In this document: piece by piece, positions 51,476-61,717 of the stretch
How the letters are laid out: every line of letters starts with the position of its first letter
How positions within the stretch are numbered: position 1 is the stretch's first letter
Source of the DNA: Euleptes europaea
Lineage: Eukaryota; Chordata; Lepidosauria; Squamata; Sphaerodactylidae
DNA length: 64,000 nt
NCBI RefSeq assembly: GCF_029931775.1
Contig: NC_079328.1
Coordinates: 12,204,501 to 12,268,500 of the forward strand
Reading direction: 5' to 3'
Translations under genes and position numbers: made by a program
Notes under the pieces: generated by a model
What the model was told of the DNA's origin: nothing
Seen by the model: the letters and a program-made list of their open reading frames with translations, nothing else
Databases searched by the model: none

Positions 51476-52070
51476 TTAGCAACCACATGGAAGAAAGCAA
51501 ATTTGATGCAGAAAAGAGCAACCAAAATGATCAGGGGACTAAAAGGCTGTTTAGCTTGGAAAGAAGGCAGTTGAGGGGAGACATGATTGAGGTCTATAAA
51601 ATTATGCATGGTATGGAGAGAGTGGACAGGGAGAAGCTTTTCTCCCTCTCTCATAATACTAGAACGTGGGGTCATCTGCTGAAGCTGGGGGGGGTGACTG
51701 ATTCAAAACAGGTAAAAGGAAGTATTTCTTCACACAATACAGTAAAATTGTGGAACTCCCTGCCCCAAGATGGGGTGATGGCTGCCAACTTGGAAGGCTT
51801 TAAGAGGGGAGTGGACATGTTCATGGAGGAGAGGGCTTTCCATGGCTACTAGTAAAAATGGATACTAGTCATGATGCATACATGTTCTTTCTAGGATCAG
51901 AGGAGCAAGCCGAATATATTAGGTACTGTGGAACGTGGGCAGGATGCTGCTGCTGCAGTCGTCTTGTTTGTGGACTTCCTAGAGGCACCTGGTTGGCCAC
52001 TGTGTGAACAGGTTGCTGGACTTGACAGGCCTTGGCCTGATCCAGCAGGGCCTTATGTTCTCATGTTCAA
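51476..52070 (+). mobile_element. CR1-like LINE 3' fragment (TTCTTATG-tail subfamily), longest copy
   Basis: Encodes about 120 residues of the ORF2 C-terminus with [60 protein letters not shown] and GVDMFMEERAFHGY. A 3' UTR then ends GGCCTGATCCAGCAGGGCCT and TATGTTCTCATG. 5' truncated. Confidence 0.93.
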
Positions 52071-52101
52071 ATTTAATGTTTTCTATGTTGTTGTTTCGGA
52101 G

Positions 52102-52297
52102 AGGGGCTGTGGCTCAGTGGAAGAGCCTCTGCATTGCATGCAGAAAGTCCAAGGTTCAATCCCCAGCATCTCCAGTTAAAAGGCGATGTGAAAGACCTCT
52201 GCCTAAAACCCTGGAGAGCCGCTGCCATCCTAAGTAAACGGTACTGACCTTGATAGATTGACGGACTGATTCAAAATAAGGCAGCTATCATGTGTGG
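52102..52297 (+). repeat. Sauria-type SINE
   Basis: Head AGGGGCTGTGGCTCAGTGGA, B box AAGGTTCAATCCCC, end GGACTGATTCAAAATAAGGC. Several substitutions and a missing body segment. Confidence 0.9.
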
Positions 52298-52941
52298 TTT
52301 ATCAGTGAATTAAAGGGTGTAATGCTAAAAGAAAGCCCTTTTCTCCTGTCCTTCCTCTCCCTCTGTGGAGCTTTGGGTAGAATCTGTCAGCAGCCTAAAA
52401 GCAGGAATTGGCCAATAGGAAAAGCACCTAAGTGACATTTAACGCCAAGACTCTCCGGGATAATGTTCAGAGCAGGGGTGGGGGGATGAGTAAATACATC
52501 TGAAAAATTTTGTCATGAGAAGGTACCTTGGGCACCAAAATATATCATTTTTTAGGAGTCACCAACCATATTTTCTCTCCCTTTCTCTCGAAAAGTAGAG
52601 CAGGGCAGATCTATAGCTTGATAAGGCTTTTCATGTTGGTTACAGCTTTTGGTTGTTATGGGCTGATGCTGGTAAAGAGAGAAGCAAGCAAGAAAAACAA
52701 AGTATGCTGGTGCTTTTAAATCAAAACACTTTGTTCCCAGAAAGGTGCCCCCACCTGGTCAGAACACCTATGAATACCTTGTTTCAGTGGATCCATAATA
52801 GGAACAGCCCTGGCATCAACATCGCCAGGTTGGTTGGTTGCATTCCTGCTTTCTCCCTTCCCCCTACCTGTTAGGAGGTGACTGATGAAGTTTCCAACTC
52901 GAGGGGATGCCAGAAGGGAGATCCTCATTTTCAAGCATGGG
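52298..52941. other. Unassigned non-coding stretch
   Basis: Nothing recognised. Confidence 0.45.
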
Positions 52942-52949
52942 TGCAAGCA

Positions 52950-53157
52950 TAGGGTTGCCAGCTCCAGGTTGAGAAATACCTGGAGATTTGGGGGTGGAAC
53001 CTGAGGAGGGCAGGGTTTGGAGAGGGGAGGGACCTCAATGCCATAGAGTCCAGTGGCCAAAGCAGCCATTTTATCCAGGGGGACTGATCTCTGTTGCCTG
53101 GAGATCAGTTGTAACAGCGGGAGATCTCCCGCCTCCACCTGGAGGTTGGGAGCCCTG
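52950..53157 (+). mobile_element. Non-autonomous hAT, TAGGGTTGCC family
   Basis: Starts TAGGGTTGCCAGCTCC and ends GGAGGTTGGGAGCCCTG. The flanking octamers tgcaagca and tgcataca agree at 7 of 8. Confidence 0.9.
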
Positions 53158-53384
53158 TGCATACAGCTGGCGGGTCGCGTGTAACTGATGGAAGATGACC
53201 ATGCGACAGTGGCCTCCTGGGTGCAGGAATACGGCCGCTGCTCTGCGACCTACGTCTTTCTCCACTGGTCACAGGCAAATGTACACCTCGAGATTCACAG
53301 TCAGTATTTCAGTCCTCATTTGGACCCTCGTTTCTAGGTAGTGGCACAGGTGAGAGAGCTCCTCTTGGCAGATGAGCTAACAAG

Positions 53385-53695
53385 AACAAAAAAGAAGAAG
53401 AGTAGGTTATTATACCCCAATTTTCGCTGCCTTTTAAGGAGATTCAAACTGGCTTATAAATCACCTTCCCTTCCTCTCCCTACAACAGACCTTGTGAGCA
53501 AAGGTTGGGCTGAGAGAGCTCTAAAAGAACTGTGACTAGCCCAAGGTCACCCAGCAGGCTTCATGTGGAAGAGTGGAGAAACCACCCCAGTTCACCAGAT
53601 TAGAGTCCGCCGCTCATGAGGAGGAGTGGGGAATCAAACCCATTTCTCCAGATTAGAGCCCCCCACTCTTAACCACTACAACCCACTGAGGCTTG
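53385..53695 (-). repeat. tRNA SINE (GTGGTGTAGTGGTTAAGAG type)
   Basis: Tail AAAGAAGAAGAGTAGGTTAT, body CTAGCCCAAGGTCACCCAGC, head AACCACTACAACCCACTGAG. Confidence 0.86.
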
Positions 53696-54159
53696 AACAT
53701 CAGCCCTTTTCTACAAGGTTTCTTGATAACCATGTTACTATTCTTAATGACAAAGCTAAATAGTTCCCCCTTATTCCACTCAGCCCTATCATCAGACTAC
53801 AATAAACAGTATTGCATTAAATAAAATAATCTACAAAGCCACCCATTCACGCAAGAGCATTTAAGTCTTCGAGAGACAGCCACTGAGATGAAGAGAGTAT
53901 GTCAGAAAGAAGTGAAGCAGAGGCAGGCTGGCCATGTAATTTACAGGGAAAGTTCCCGGTGGACCACTGCCCCAGTGGCCCACCGTGACCCAGTAAGCCC
54001 CACTGTTGGCTAAAAGCCCCAGCAAACCTGTCAGTGCCTCTGGGGCAACTCAGCTTGGCTTGTTCCAGATCTGTTTTCACTTCCTCGTCAACTCCTGTAG
54101 GGAAGGACAGGATAAAAGGCAAAAGGCAAGACGAAGGAAGAGCTTTGTCCCCTGTTTTG
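53696..54159. other. Unassigned non-coding stretch
   Basis: Nothing recognised. Confidence 0.45.
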
Positions 54160-54167
54160 GGTGTCAT

Positions 54168-54361
54168 TAGGGTTGCTAACCTCCAGGTACTAGCTGTAGA
54201 TGTCCTGCTATTGCAAGTGATCTCCAGCTGATAGAGATCCATTCACCTGGAGAAAATGGCCACGTTGGCAACTGAAGTCCCTTCCTTCCCCAAACCCCGC
54301 CCTCCTCAGGCTCTGCCCCAAAAACCTCCCGCCGCTGGCGAAGAGGGACCAGGCAACCCTA
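54168..54361 (-). mobile_element. Non-autonomous hAT, TAGGGTTGCC family
   Basis: TAGGGTTGCTAACCTCC start and ACCAGGCAACCCTA end. A perfect duplication ggtgtcat flanks it (54,160-54,167 and 54,362-54,369). The body is inverted relative to the 54,637 copy. Confidence 0.95.
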
Positions 54362-54636
54362 GGTGTCATACTGATAATGCAACTTTCTGAAGTTATGGAC
54401 AATCTCACCTGGCAGCTTCACGTAGATACAAAACGCTATCAGTGATCAAACTGATCCTTAGAGAATGCTATGTTTGTCGTCCCCCCCCCAAAAAAAAAAA
54501 CATGCTGCCCTGCTCTTCCTTTGGGGTTCAGCCGAAAAGGGAAGAGTGAAATGCGTATGCAGCATTCTGGGCCAGTACACAGGTTCCTCCCAAGTTCCAA
54601 CAATACAGTAGCAGTCCTCAAACTGTGGGTTGTGAC

Positions 54637-54831
54637 TAGGGTTGTTAGCTTCAGGTTGGGAAATACCTGGAGATTTGTGGGTGGAGTCTGAGGAGGGCAG
54701 GGTTTGGGGAGGGGAGGGACTTCAATGCCATAGAGTCCAATTGCCAAAGTGGCCATTTTATCTAGGGGAACTATCACCTGGAGATCACTAGCAGGAGATC
54801 TCCAGCCACCATCGGGAGGTTGGCGAGCCTA
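54637..54831 (+). mobile_element. Non-autonomous hAT, TAGGGTTGCC family
   Basis: TAGGGTTGTTAGCTTCAGG start and GGAGGTTGGCGAGCCTA end. The flanks gttgtgac and attgtgac agree at 7 of 8. Its body is close to that at 52,950. Confidence 0.92.
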
Positions 54832-54839
54832 ATTGTGAC

Positions 54840-55360
54840 CGAAAAGCCAATTGTGACTTTCTCACAGGTGGGTCCCAAGGCTCAAACTCCAGAACTGGGA
54901 GAGGATGCTCTGGGCCTCGTTCTTCCCAGAGGTGGGAAATGGAGAAAAGTGGACAGAGCTTGTCTTCACTCTTCCTTCCCCCTGCGTCCCAATTAATTCC
55001 CAGTTCAGGCAACAGCACTGTAGCAAGTGGTAATACTCTACATCTGGAATTTTCAACTTCCCAGGTATCAAGAAGATTTTTTCCCCCTGCTGGTCCCTAA
55101 ATTCACATTGTCCACCAAGGCAACGAAACTCTACCCATCTCATACCCACACAAGGTAGAGGAATGGTCAAAAACTGGTCTGGAGAGGGATGTTGTGATTG
55201 ACTGTCTACTTAGTCAGCATCCTAAGCTTCATCAGGGCTTGGGGGCAGGATGGAGGTGAGGGGGACACACTTCCCTTCCATGGACTCCTATGAGAGCTAT
55301 TCTGGGATGTTCAGTGATGTAACATTATGCCAGCATCAGAGGTATATCCAGGGCTGGACG
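54840..55360. other. Unassigned non-coding stretch
   Basis: Nothing recognised. Confidence 0.45.
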
Positions 55361-55374
55361 AAGCTGACTTACAC

Positions 55375-55447
55375 TGCAATCCTAAAGAGAGTTACTCCAG
55401 TCTAAGCCCATTGAAATGGCTTAGACTGGAGTAACTCTCTTCAGGAT
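55375..55447. repeat. Short near-perfect palindrome (fold-back repeat)
   Basis: AGAGAGTTACTCCAGTCTAA and GCCCA are mirrored by TGGCTTAGACTGGAGTAACT and CTCT across a TTGAAA loop, giving a hairpin of about 24 bp. I recall similar palindromic repeats dispersed in reptile genomes. Confidence 0.85.
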
Positions 55448-56040
55448 ATCACCGTGAGTCCTCTTCTTTCCACGGTACTCTCTTGATGCCACCCCGTTCT
55501 ACACCGATGTAATGGTTTCACTGGCATGACACCAGCAAGACTCCAGGATAAGCCAGCATAGAGCTGAGTCACCATCCTGAGCCCTTTGGGATAATAATTT
55601 TTTTATTTAGTTTAAATCTTGATCCTATAAAGCCCCTTCAGGGTTGGGGCTTAGAACTGGGCTCTTGATGAATTAAATAGGTAACACAGAAGGCATACAT
55701 GAAATGAACAGCTAGCTGAAATTCTTGATAAGCTAAATGCTTTCGCTTCAAATAATGTTTTAGGAGGCTTGTTTTATTGGAAAATAAATTTCTTTAAATT
55801 AAAAAGGATGGTATCAAGAAGAATAAGCACAACAGGATGGATCCTATCAGCAGCACATGTGAGCATTGACAGAATGAAATGTTAGGATCCGGGCCAATAA
55901 GTTTAATGAACTGGGAGAAGCATCAGTAAGTTCCGTTTCCCTGATAAGAAAAAAAATGCCATTGATACCAGAGAAATTTTCTCAGAATCTGATAAAAAAT
56001 GTGTTAAGCTTTTATGCTCAACAAATTATCCATCGATATT
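55448..56040. other. Unassigned AT-rich stretch
   Basis: Nothing recognised. Confidence 0.45.
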
Positions 56041-56046
56041 CATTCC

Positions 56047-56155
56047 AAATGGGTATCTATGTCAGTCTGCTGCAGCAAGACAAACAACACAAGAGTGCTA
56101 TTTCACTCTAAAGGCTAACAAATATATCGCCACATTGTGAATACTAAGCTTCACC
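56047..56155 (+). repeat. Old copy of the repeat that founded the 60-bp array
   Basis: GGGTATCTATGTCAGTCTGC, then AAGAGTGCTATTTCACTCTA and AAGGCTAACAAATA, parallel the outer left part of the 46.95-kb array (CGTGTTAGTCTG... AAGACTAACAAA). Diverged and without tandem units. Confidence 0.55.
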
Positions 56156-56825
56156 CTAGGAGAAGTAATCAGATGTAGACAGGAATACTCCAGATGAATT
56201 TGTATAAGCAGAGTGGTCCATGGAATGAAAAGGAGATGTAATAAAAAAAATAAAGCATTGGGACCAGAAACTATGGCTATGTAGAACATAAGTTTGCCGA
56301 CATGACATTCAAGCAGGTCCTTTCACCTACTACATGTCTCCCATCATGAGTGATACAATAGTAAAAATGCAGGTTTACATCTTCATACAGCAAATCTTGC
56401 TAGTTATAAGTATCTTTTAAACAATATATCTAATTATCAACATGGCTCAGTCTGTGGATACCTAAATCCGGATACTGGGGCCATGAACAGACCGGACAAA
56501 TCTTTCTACAAACAGATCTTTCTGCAGAAAAATCTGAAATCTTAAAAACCAAAAGTGGGATTAAATTTATCAAAATAATAGAAGCATCACCTGTAGCTTT
56601 AAGAAACAAATGCTTTCTATGGCTGTTGCTAGACAACCACAACAGTATTGCCAGCATTCAAGCCTTTGTTTCTGTCAAGAAAGGTAGAGCCCTTTTGAGG
56701 GCTGTTTAGCTTTTGAAAGAGGACTCGATTGGGGCTAACCTGGCAGCAACCACCAGGCAACATGCTGCCACATGACTTGCGTGATTCACCCAGTACAGCT
56801 GCTTGCTTCTGCTCAACAGCCACTT
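56156..56825. other. Unassigned AT-rich stretch
   Basis: Nothing recognised. Confidence 0.45.
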
Positions 56826-57065
56826 TATGAAAGCCAGTGTTGTATAGTGGTTAGAGTGTCAGGCTAGGATCTGGGAGACCTAGGTTCAAATCCCCACTCT
56901 ACTGTGGATGCTCACTAGGTGACCTTGGGCCAGTCACACCCTTTCAGACTAACCTACCTGGCAGGGTTATTGTGAACATAAAATGAAGGAGAACCATCCA
57001 AGTTGCTTTGGGTCCCCATTGTAGAGAAAGGTGGGGTCATAAATGAAGAAGATAAAGATAAAGAC
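56826..57065 (+). repeat. tRNA SINE (AGTGGTTAGAG type), full length
   Basis: Head GCCAGTGTTGTATAGTGGTT, B box AGGTTCAAATCCCC, body GACCTTGGGCCAGTCACACC, end TTTGGGTCCCCATTGTAGAG and AAAGGTGGGGTCATAAATGA. Confidence 0.9.
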
Positions 57066-58275
57066 AGGGGAAAGATAAAACATAGGTTGTCTGGTGGGTG
57101 GGAAGGAGAGAAGCAGGGAAAGAGGAGAGGATATCAGGGCTTTTGGAGAAGGGAAAAATAATGAGGGAGGGGAAAATTAGATTCCCCTCCCACTAGTCCT
57201 TGCTGGTCTCCTGCTTGTTGGTTTCTAATTTGCATCCATAACATTTAAGCCCTGATATTTCAAGCTACAGATTCAAAATTATTTTTTAAAAAATAAAAAG
57301 TTAGTATTACATTAAAAAACCCTCAAAAATAAAAAACACCTCATACATCATTTCAAACAGTAAATCCATGTAACATTTCAGAACAAAAAAAACCCTTAAA
57401 ACAATCCAAAACTAATAAACACTTTACATATCATCATCTCCACTTTCAAAACTTTTAAACATATTTTCCATTCCAGAAATTATTGGATTCCATATAACAT
57501 CTAAATTTTTAGTATCTTTATTGTTGTAAAAGCAAGTCAGTTTAATTACAGATCTGAAATTAACAGTCATACGGTATTTTCAATTAACATTTAACTTGTT
57601 TGTCATTAAGGGAGTCTAGAATGCTTGACATTCAGCTCACAATGCTTGGCCAAAAAAAAAGTTCTTGACCGTTGATTGCTACTAGACCCATCAGTGGTCA
57701 TTCAGAACTTTTTAGATTACATATAACAAGAATGTGCCTGCATTGGGCTGGATCCTATGAACCACAACCACAAGTTCATGACAATGAATGGCTCTTCCTT
57801 TCCTTCCCCTTTCTCCAGAGGTCTGCTGAGGATCCAGGGACTCCAGCTGACCAAAAGCCATACGATGAGAAGGGGAAATTTGCCAAAATCACAATCCCTC
57901 TTGTGCTAGAGGAAAGCATCTTCTCCTACTGGACAAGGGGGGATTTCACCCAGTTTCTTCTCGTTGCAGTCCCCTTGCCACATAGCACTGCATCTCTCCC
58001 AATGCTCAGCACTGGTTTTGGGGAGTCACCAGGGGCTGCAAGGAGAAAGGGAAAGCTGACCCCCTTGTACTCATGATTTGGGGGATCCAACCCATTGAGT
58101 AGTGTTTGCAGGGTCTGGAAGCAGCAAAATTATTGTTAGCTAAATACTGGAAGCATTTTACTCTGTGGTGGATAATAAGAGTATTCTGTCCCTTGTTCTT
58201 AATGTCCTTTCATACTCTTGACACAGCTCTGTATATGCAGAAATTGATTGCTAATACGATGAAACGGGCATGTGG
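57066..58275. other. Unassigned AT-rich stretch
   Basis: No exon or repeat recognised. A 134-codon plus-strand frame at 57,672-58,076 has no domain I can name. Confidence 0.45.
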
Positions 58276-58277
58276 AG

Positions 58278-58540
58278 AACTGGGTTTGATCCCCCACTCT
58301 TCCCACATAAGTGGCGGAGGCTAATCTGGTGAACTGGATTTGTTTCCCCACTCCTGCACATGAAGCCAGCTGGGTGACCTTGGGCTAGTCACAGCTCTCT
58401 CAGCCCCACCTACCTCACAGGGTGTCTGTTGTGCGGAAGGGAAGGTGACTGTAAGCCAGTTTGATTCTTCCTTAAATGCCAACTCTTCTTCTTCTCCTTC
58501 TTCTTCTTCTTCTCCTTCTTCTTCTTCTCAGATCCCATGG
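58278..58540 (+). repeat. tRNA SINE, head-truncated, with (TTC)n tail
   Basis: Starts within the B-box region (GGGTTTGATCCCCCACTC) and runs to CCAACTCTTCTTCTTC, followed by a TTC-rich microsatellite to about 58,530. Confidence 0.86.
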
Positions 58541-58881
58541 ATCTGTTCCACTAAAATATAAGCCTCTTGCATCAGAGGCAGACACCTAGCACTGGAGGAA
58601 CTGTAGTGGTGTTACTGTAGTGTGAATTGTAAAGTCTTAAAACTGGCTAAATTCCATGCTTTAAAAAAAAGCCCTTTTTGCCACTGCAACAAACCGTAGC
58701 AAGACACTCTGTGGGTCAAGTTCGGGCCAAGTATCATTGGGCAAAATAGTTATATTCCTCCAACATTTCTTCAATTTCCAGCAATACCAGTAAGAACTGA
58801 CAAGTTTAAAGTTATGGAAAAGATTGTTGAGAAAAGATATGTAGTATTTTTAAAAGCTCTGGTCTAGTCGGTCCTTTAGAG

Positions 58882-59063
58882 CAGGGGTGTCAAACTCAAT
58901 TGTTATGAGGGCCGGATATGACATAAATGTCACTTGGTCAGGCCAGGCCAGGCCTCACCAGCTCACACCAAGAGTGGGGAGGTGGCTTGCCCAGCTGGCC
59001 GCAGGCCGGATAAGAGCTCTCAAGGGGCCAGATCCGGCCCTCGGGCCTTGTTTGACACCCCTG
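58882..59063 (+). mobile_element. Non-autonomous hAT (CAGGGGTGTC family), 182 bp
   Basis: The ends CAGGGGTGTCAAACTC and TTTGACACCCCTG carry a perfect duplication ctttagag (58,874-58,881 and 59,064-59,071). Young relative of the copy at 403. Confidence 0.96.
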
Positions 59064-59220
59064 CTTTAGAGTCATCATTTATTGGCCTTTATGGTCCTGC
59101 ATGCAATAGTCTCTCAAGCACAACACTTTGTTCACAGGAAGTCTGCCATCGGGAGGAGGGGGCTGATGGCCAGAAACTCCCGTGGGTTGGGGAGGATGCA
59201 AAGGGCGACTGAATCATGCC

Positions 59221-59738
59221 TATGTATATATTTGCCGTCAAGCTGCAAATTTGCAGTCAAGTTATGTATATATTTGCCGTCAAACTTGTGGTGACCCCAT
59301 GGAGGAGGCAGAGGAGAAGGAGAAGAAGAGAAGAGTTGGTTTTTATATGACGATTTTCTCTACCTTTTAAGGAGAATCAAACTGTCTTACAATCTCCTTC
59401 CCTTCCCCTCTCCACAACAGACACCTTGTGAGGTGGGTGAGGCTGAGAGAGTTGTGAGAGAACTGTGACTAGCCCAAGGTCACCCAGCTAGCTTCATGTG
59501 GAGGAGTGGGGAATCAAACCTAGTTCTCCAGATTAGAGTCCACCACTCCCAGCCACTACACTTTGCTGGCTCTCAAGTTTTCCAGGCAAGAGACGTTCAG
59601 AGGTGGTTTGCCATGGCCTGCCTCTGTGTAGCTACCCTGGACTTCCTTGGTGGTCTCCCATTCAAATACCAACCAGGGCCAACCCTGCTTAGCAGCCAAG
59701 ATCTGACAGGATCTATCCTGGGCTATCCAGGTCAGGGC
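59221..59738 (-). repeat. 5S-rRNA-derived SINE interrupted by a tRNA SINE
   Basis: On the minus strand the 5S-like head is at the right (GACCTGGATAGCCCAGGATA, GCTAAGCAGGGTTGGCCC) and the tail at the left. A 9-bp duplication aatcatgcc flanks it (59,212-59,220 and 59,739-59,747). A tRNA SINE splits it at about 59,325-59,575. Confidence 0.9.
59325..59575 (-). repeat. tRNA SINE (GTGGTGTAGTGGTTAAGAG type) nested in the 5S SINE
   Basis: Tail AGAAGAGTTGGTTTTTATAT, body CTAGCCCAAGGTCACCCAGC, head CCACTACACTTTGCTGGCTC. Confidence 0.9.
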
Positions 59739-59750
59739 AATCATGCCAAG

Positions 59751-59810
59751 AGCATTTGTAAATAACAAGAAAGTTTGGTTAGCATTTGTAAATAACAAGA
59801 AAGTTTGGTC
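59751..59810. repeat. Two 30-bp tandem copies
   Basis: AGCATTTGTAAATAACAAGA plus AAGTTTGGTT occurs twice back to back, differing only in the last base. A very recent local duplication. Confidence 0.95.
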
Positions 59811-60530
59811 CTAAAGATAAATCTTTACTACATCACTTAACCAAGGTTAGTTAAACTAAACTGGTCAAAATCATGGAAGCTGTCAAAGAGAGGAAGGTTA
59901 AGATTTTTTTTTCCAAAGAAAGGAGATATGCTCTCTTGCAAAAACCTTTTGAAATAATGCCAGAAAAGCAATGAGTGGAATTACAGGGATGGGGTTTAAT
60001 TTGTCCCTTTTGTTTTTACACAAAAGACATTAATCCTGTTTCTGGCACAAGCCCCTGTAGAAAAGTCAAGACAGACAATGGTAACCACCTATACTTAAGA
60101 AAAATACATGTGAAAGAGTACGCACACACACACACCCAAAAAACAAAAAAAACTTGGGTAGGCTTCATCATTTGGTGGCTAGAATGTGGGCATGTCCTCT
60201 GAGGTTGTAGTAAATTTCTGATCTTTTTGGCCTGACAGACAATGCACTTGCTTAAATTAACATGACATACTTCTCATGACTTTCCAGGAATTGCAGTTCT
60301 TCTCCCAGCATGATCGGCCATGGTCTCACTATATATTTCAGTAAGACTTCAGTATGAAAACTGGAAGACAGAAGCTGTTACTTGTGAGGTCAGCTGCAAA
60401 CAGTGTCAGGCCTGAACTACAATTTTTTTAACGGGCTACATCTGCGTTCCCCCTACCTGAGTTTGACTCAGATAATCACACATCAGGTGCAAGGGAACTT
60501 ATTTCTCAAGCATGCTGGGCCCCGATTCAG
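59811..60530. other. Unassigned AT-rich stretch with short (CA)n
   Basis: A CACACACACACACA run at 60,122-60,135. Nothing else recognised. Confidence 0.45.
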
Positions 60531-60537
60531 ATTAGGC

Positions 60538-60995
60538 TAGGGTTGCCAGGTCCCCCACCCCAGCCACGGGTGGGGGATAGGGAGTAGGGTTGCCAAATCC
60601 AGGTTGGGAACCCCCTAGATATTTGGGGGTGGAGCCTGGGCAGGGCAGGGACCTCAGTGGGGTACAATGCCATAGAGTTCACCCTCCCATGCATCTATTT
60701 TCTCCAGGGGGGCTTATCTCTATAGTCTGGTGATCAGGTGTAATTCAAGGGGATCCCCAGGCCCTAGGGTAGCCAACCTCCAAGTACTTGCTGGAGATCT
60801 CCTGCTATTACAACTGATCTCCAGCCGAAATAGATCAGTTCACCTAGAGAAATGGCTGCTTTGGCAATTGGACTCTATGGCATTGAAGTCCCTCCCCTCC
60901 CCACCCTCCTCAGGCTAGGCGCCAAAAACCTCCCACCAGTGGCAAAGAAGGACCTGGAAACCCTACCAGGCCCCACCTGGAGGCTGGCATCCCTA
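60538..60995 (+). mobile_element. hAT TAGGGTTGCC-family element, doubled 5' end, with a nested relative
   Basis: The flanks gattaggc (60,530-60,537) and gattaggt (60,996-61,003) agree at 7 of 8. A second terminus-like TAGGGTTGCCAAATCC starts at 60,585. It ends CACCTGGAGGCTGGCATCCC. A second element is inserted at 60,765-60,965. Confidence 0.9.
60765..60965 (-). mobile_element. Nested hAT, TAGGGTTGCC family
   Basis: TAGGGTAGCCAACCTCC start and ACCTGGAAACCCTA end, with a perfect duplication ccaggccc (60,757-60,764 and 60,966-60,973). It lies inside the 60,538-60,995 element. Confidence 0.95.
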
Positions 60996-61144
60996 GATTA
61001 GGTGTGAGGGGGCAAAGGGCCTTGTCCCCATGCTGTTTCCCAATCCAAAATGGCTGTGAGGGGCGCTATGTGCCCTGCAGGAGGGCATGTGTGTACTGAT
61101 GAGCTACATGGTTGTACACAAGCCTCTTTCCAAGCCTCTTTCCA

Positions 61145-61440
61145 AGAGCCAGTGTGGTGTAGTGGTTAAGAGCGGTGGTTTGAAGCAGGGGAGTCTGATC
61201 TGGAGAACCGGGTTTGATTCCCCACTCCTCCACATGGGCGCCTGAGGCTAATCTGGTGAACTGGGTTGGTTTCCCCACTCCTACACATGAAGCAAGCTGG
61301 GTGGCCTTGGGCAAGTTACAGCTCTGTTAGAGCTCTCTCATCCCCACCTACCTCACAGGGTATTTGTTGTGGGGAGGGGAAGGGAAGGTGATTGTAAGCC
61401 GGTTTGAGTCCTCCTCCTCCTCCTTCTTCCTCTTCTTCTC
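61145..61440 (+). repeat. tRNA SINE (GTGGTGTAGTGGTTAAGAG type), full length
   Basis: Head GAGCCAGTGTGGTGTAGTGG, B box GGGTTTGATTCCCC, body GTGGCCTTGGGCAAGTTACA, and a C/T-rich TCCTCCTCCTCC tail. Confidence 0.92.
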
Positions 61441-61559
61441 TCCAGAACAACCCTCCAACAGGTGGAGGGACCACTACCAGAGCTGTGCAGACTAAGACTG
61501 AAACCTGCACCACATACCAGGTCCCCCTCTCCTCCAGCAGGAGGTTTTTGTGGCAGGAC

Positions 61560-61716
61560 TGGGGTAGGGATCGCATGCGTGGCCACACTGACACAATTAC
61601 ATCACTTTTGGTTTCCACCCGGAAGTGCTGCATCACAACAGGTCCTGGGAGTTTGAGTGGTAAAGCAGCCCATCGCAATGCGGTGCTTCTGGGTGTGAAC
61701 AAAAAGTGATGTAAAA
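61560..61716. repeat. Imperfect fold-back, hAT-related body
   Basis: ATTACATCACTTTTGGTTTC and GGAAGTGCTGCAT at the left are mirrored by ATGCGGTGCTTCTGGG and AAAAAGTGATGTAA at the right around GAGTTTGAGTGGTAAAG. That centre is shared with the hairpin of the 24,634 element. Confidence 0.65.
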
Positions 61717-61717
61717 T

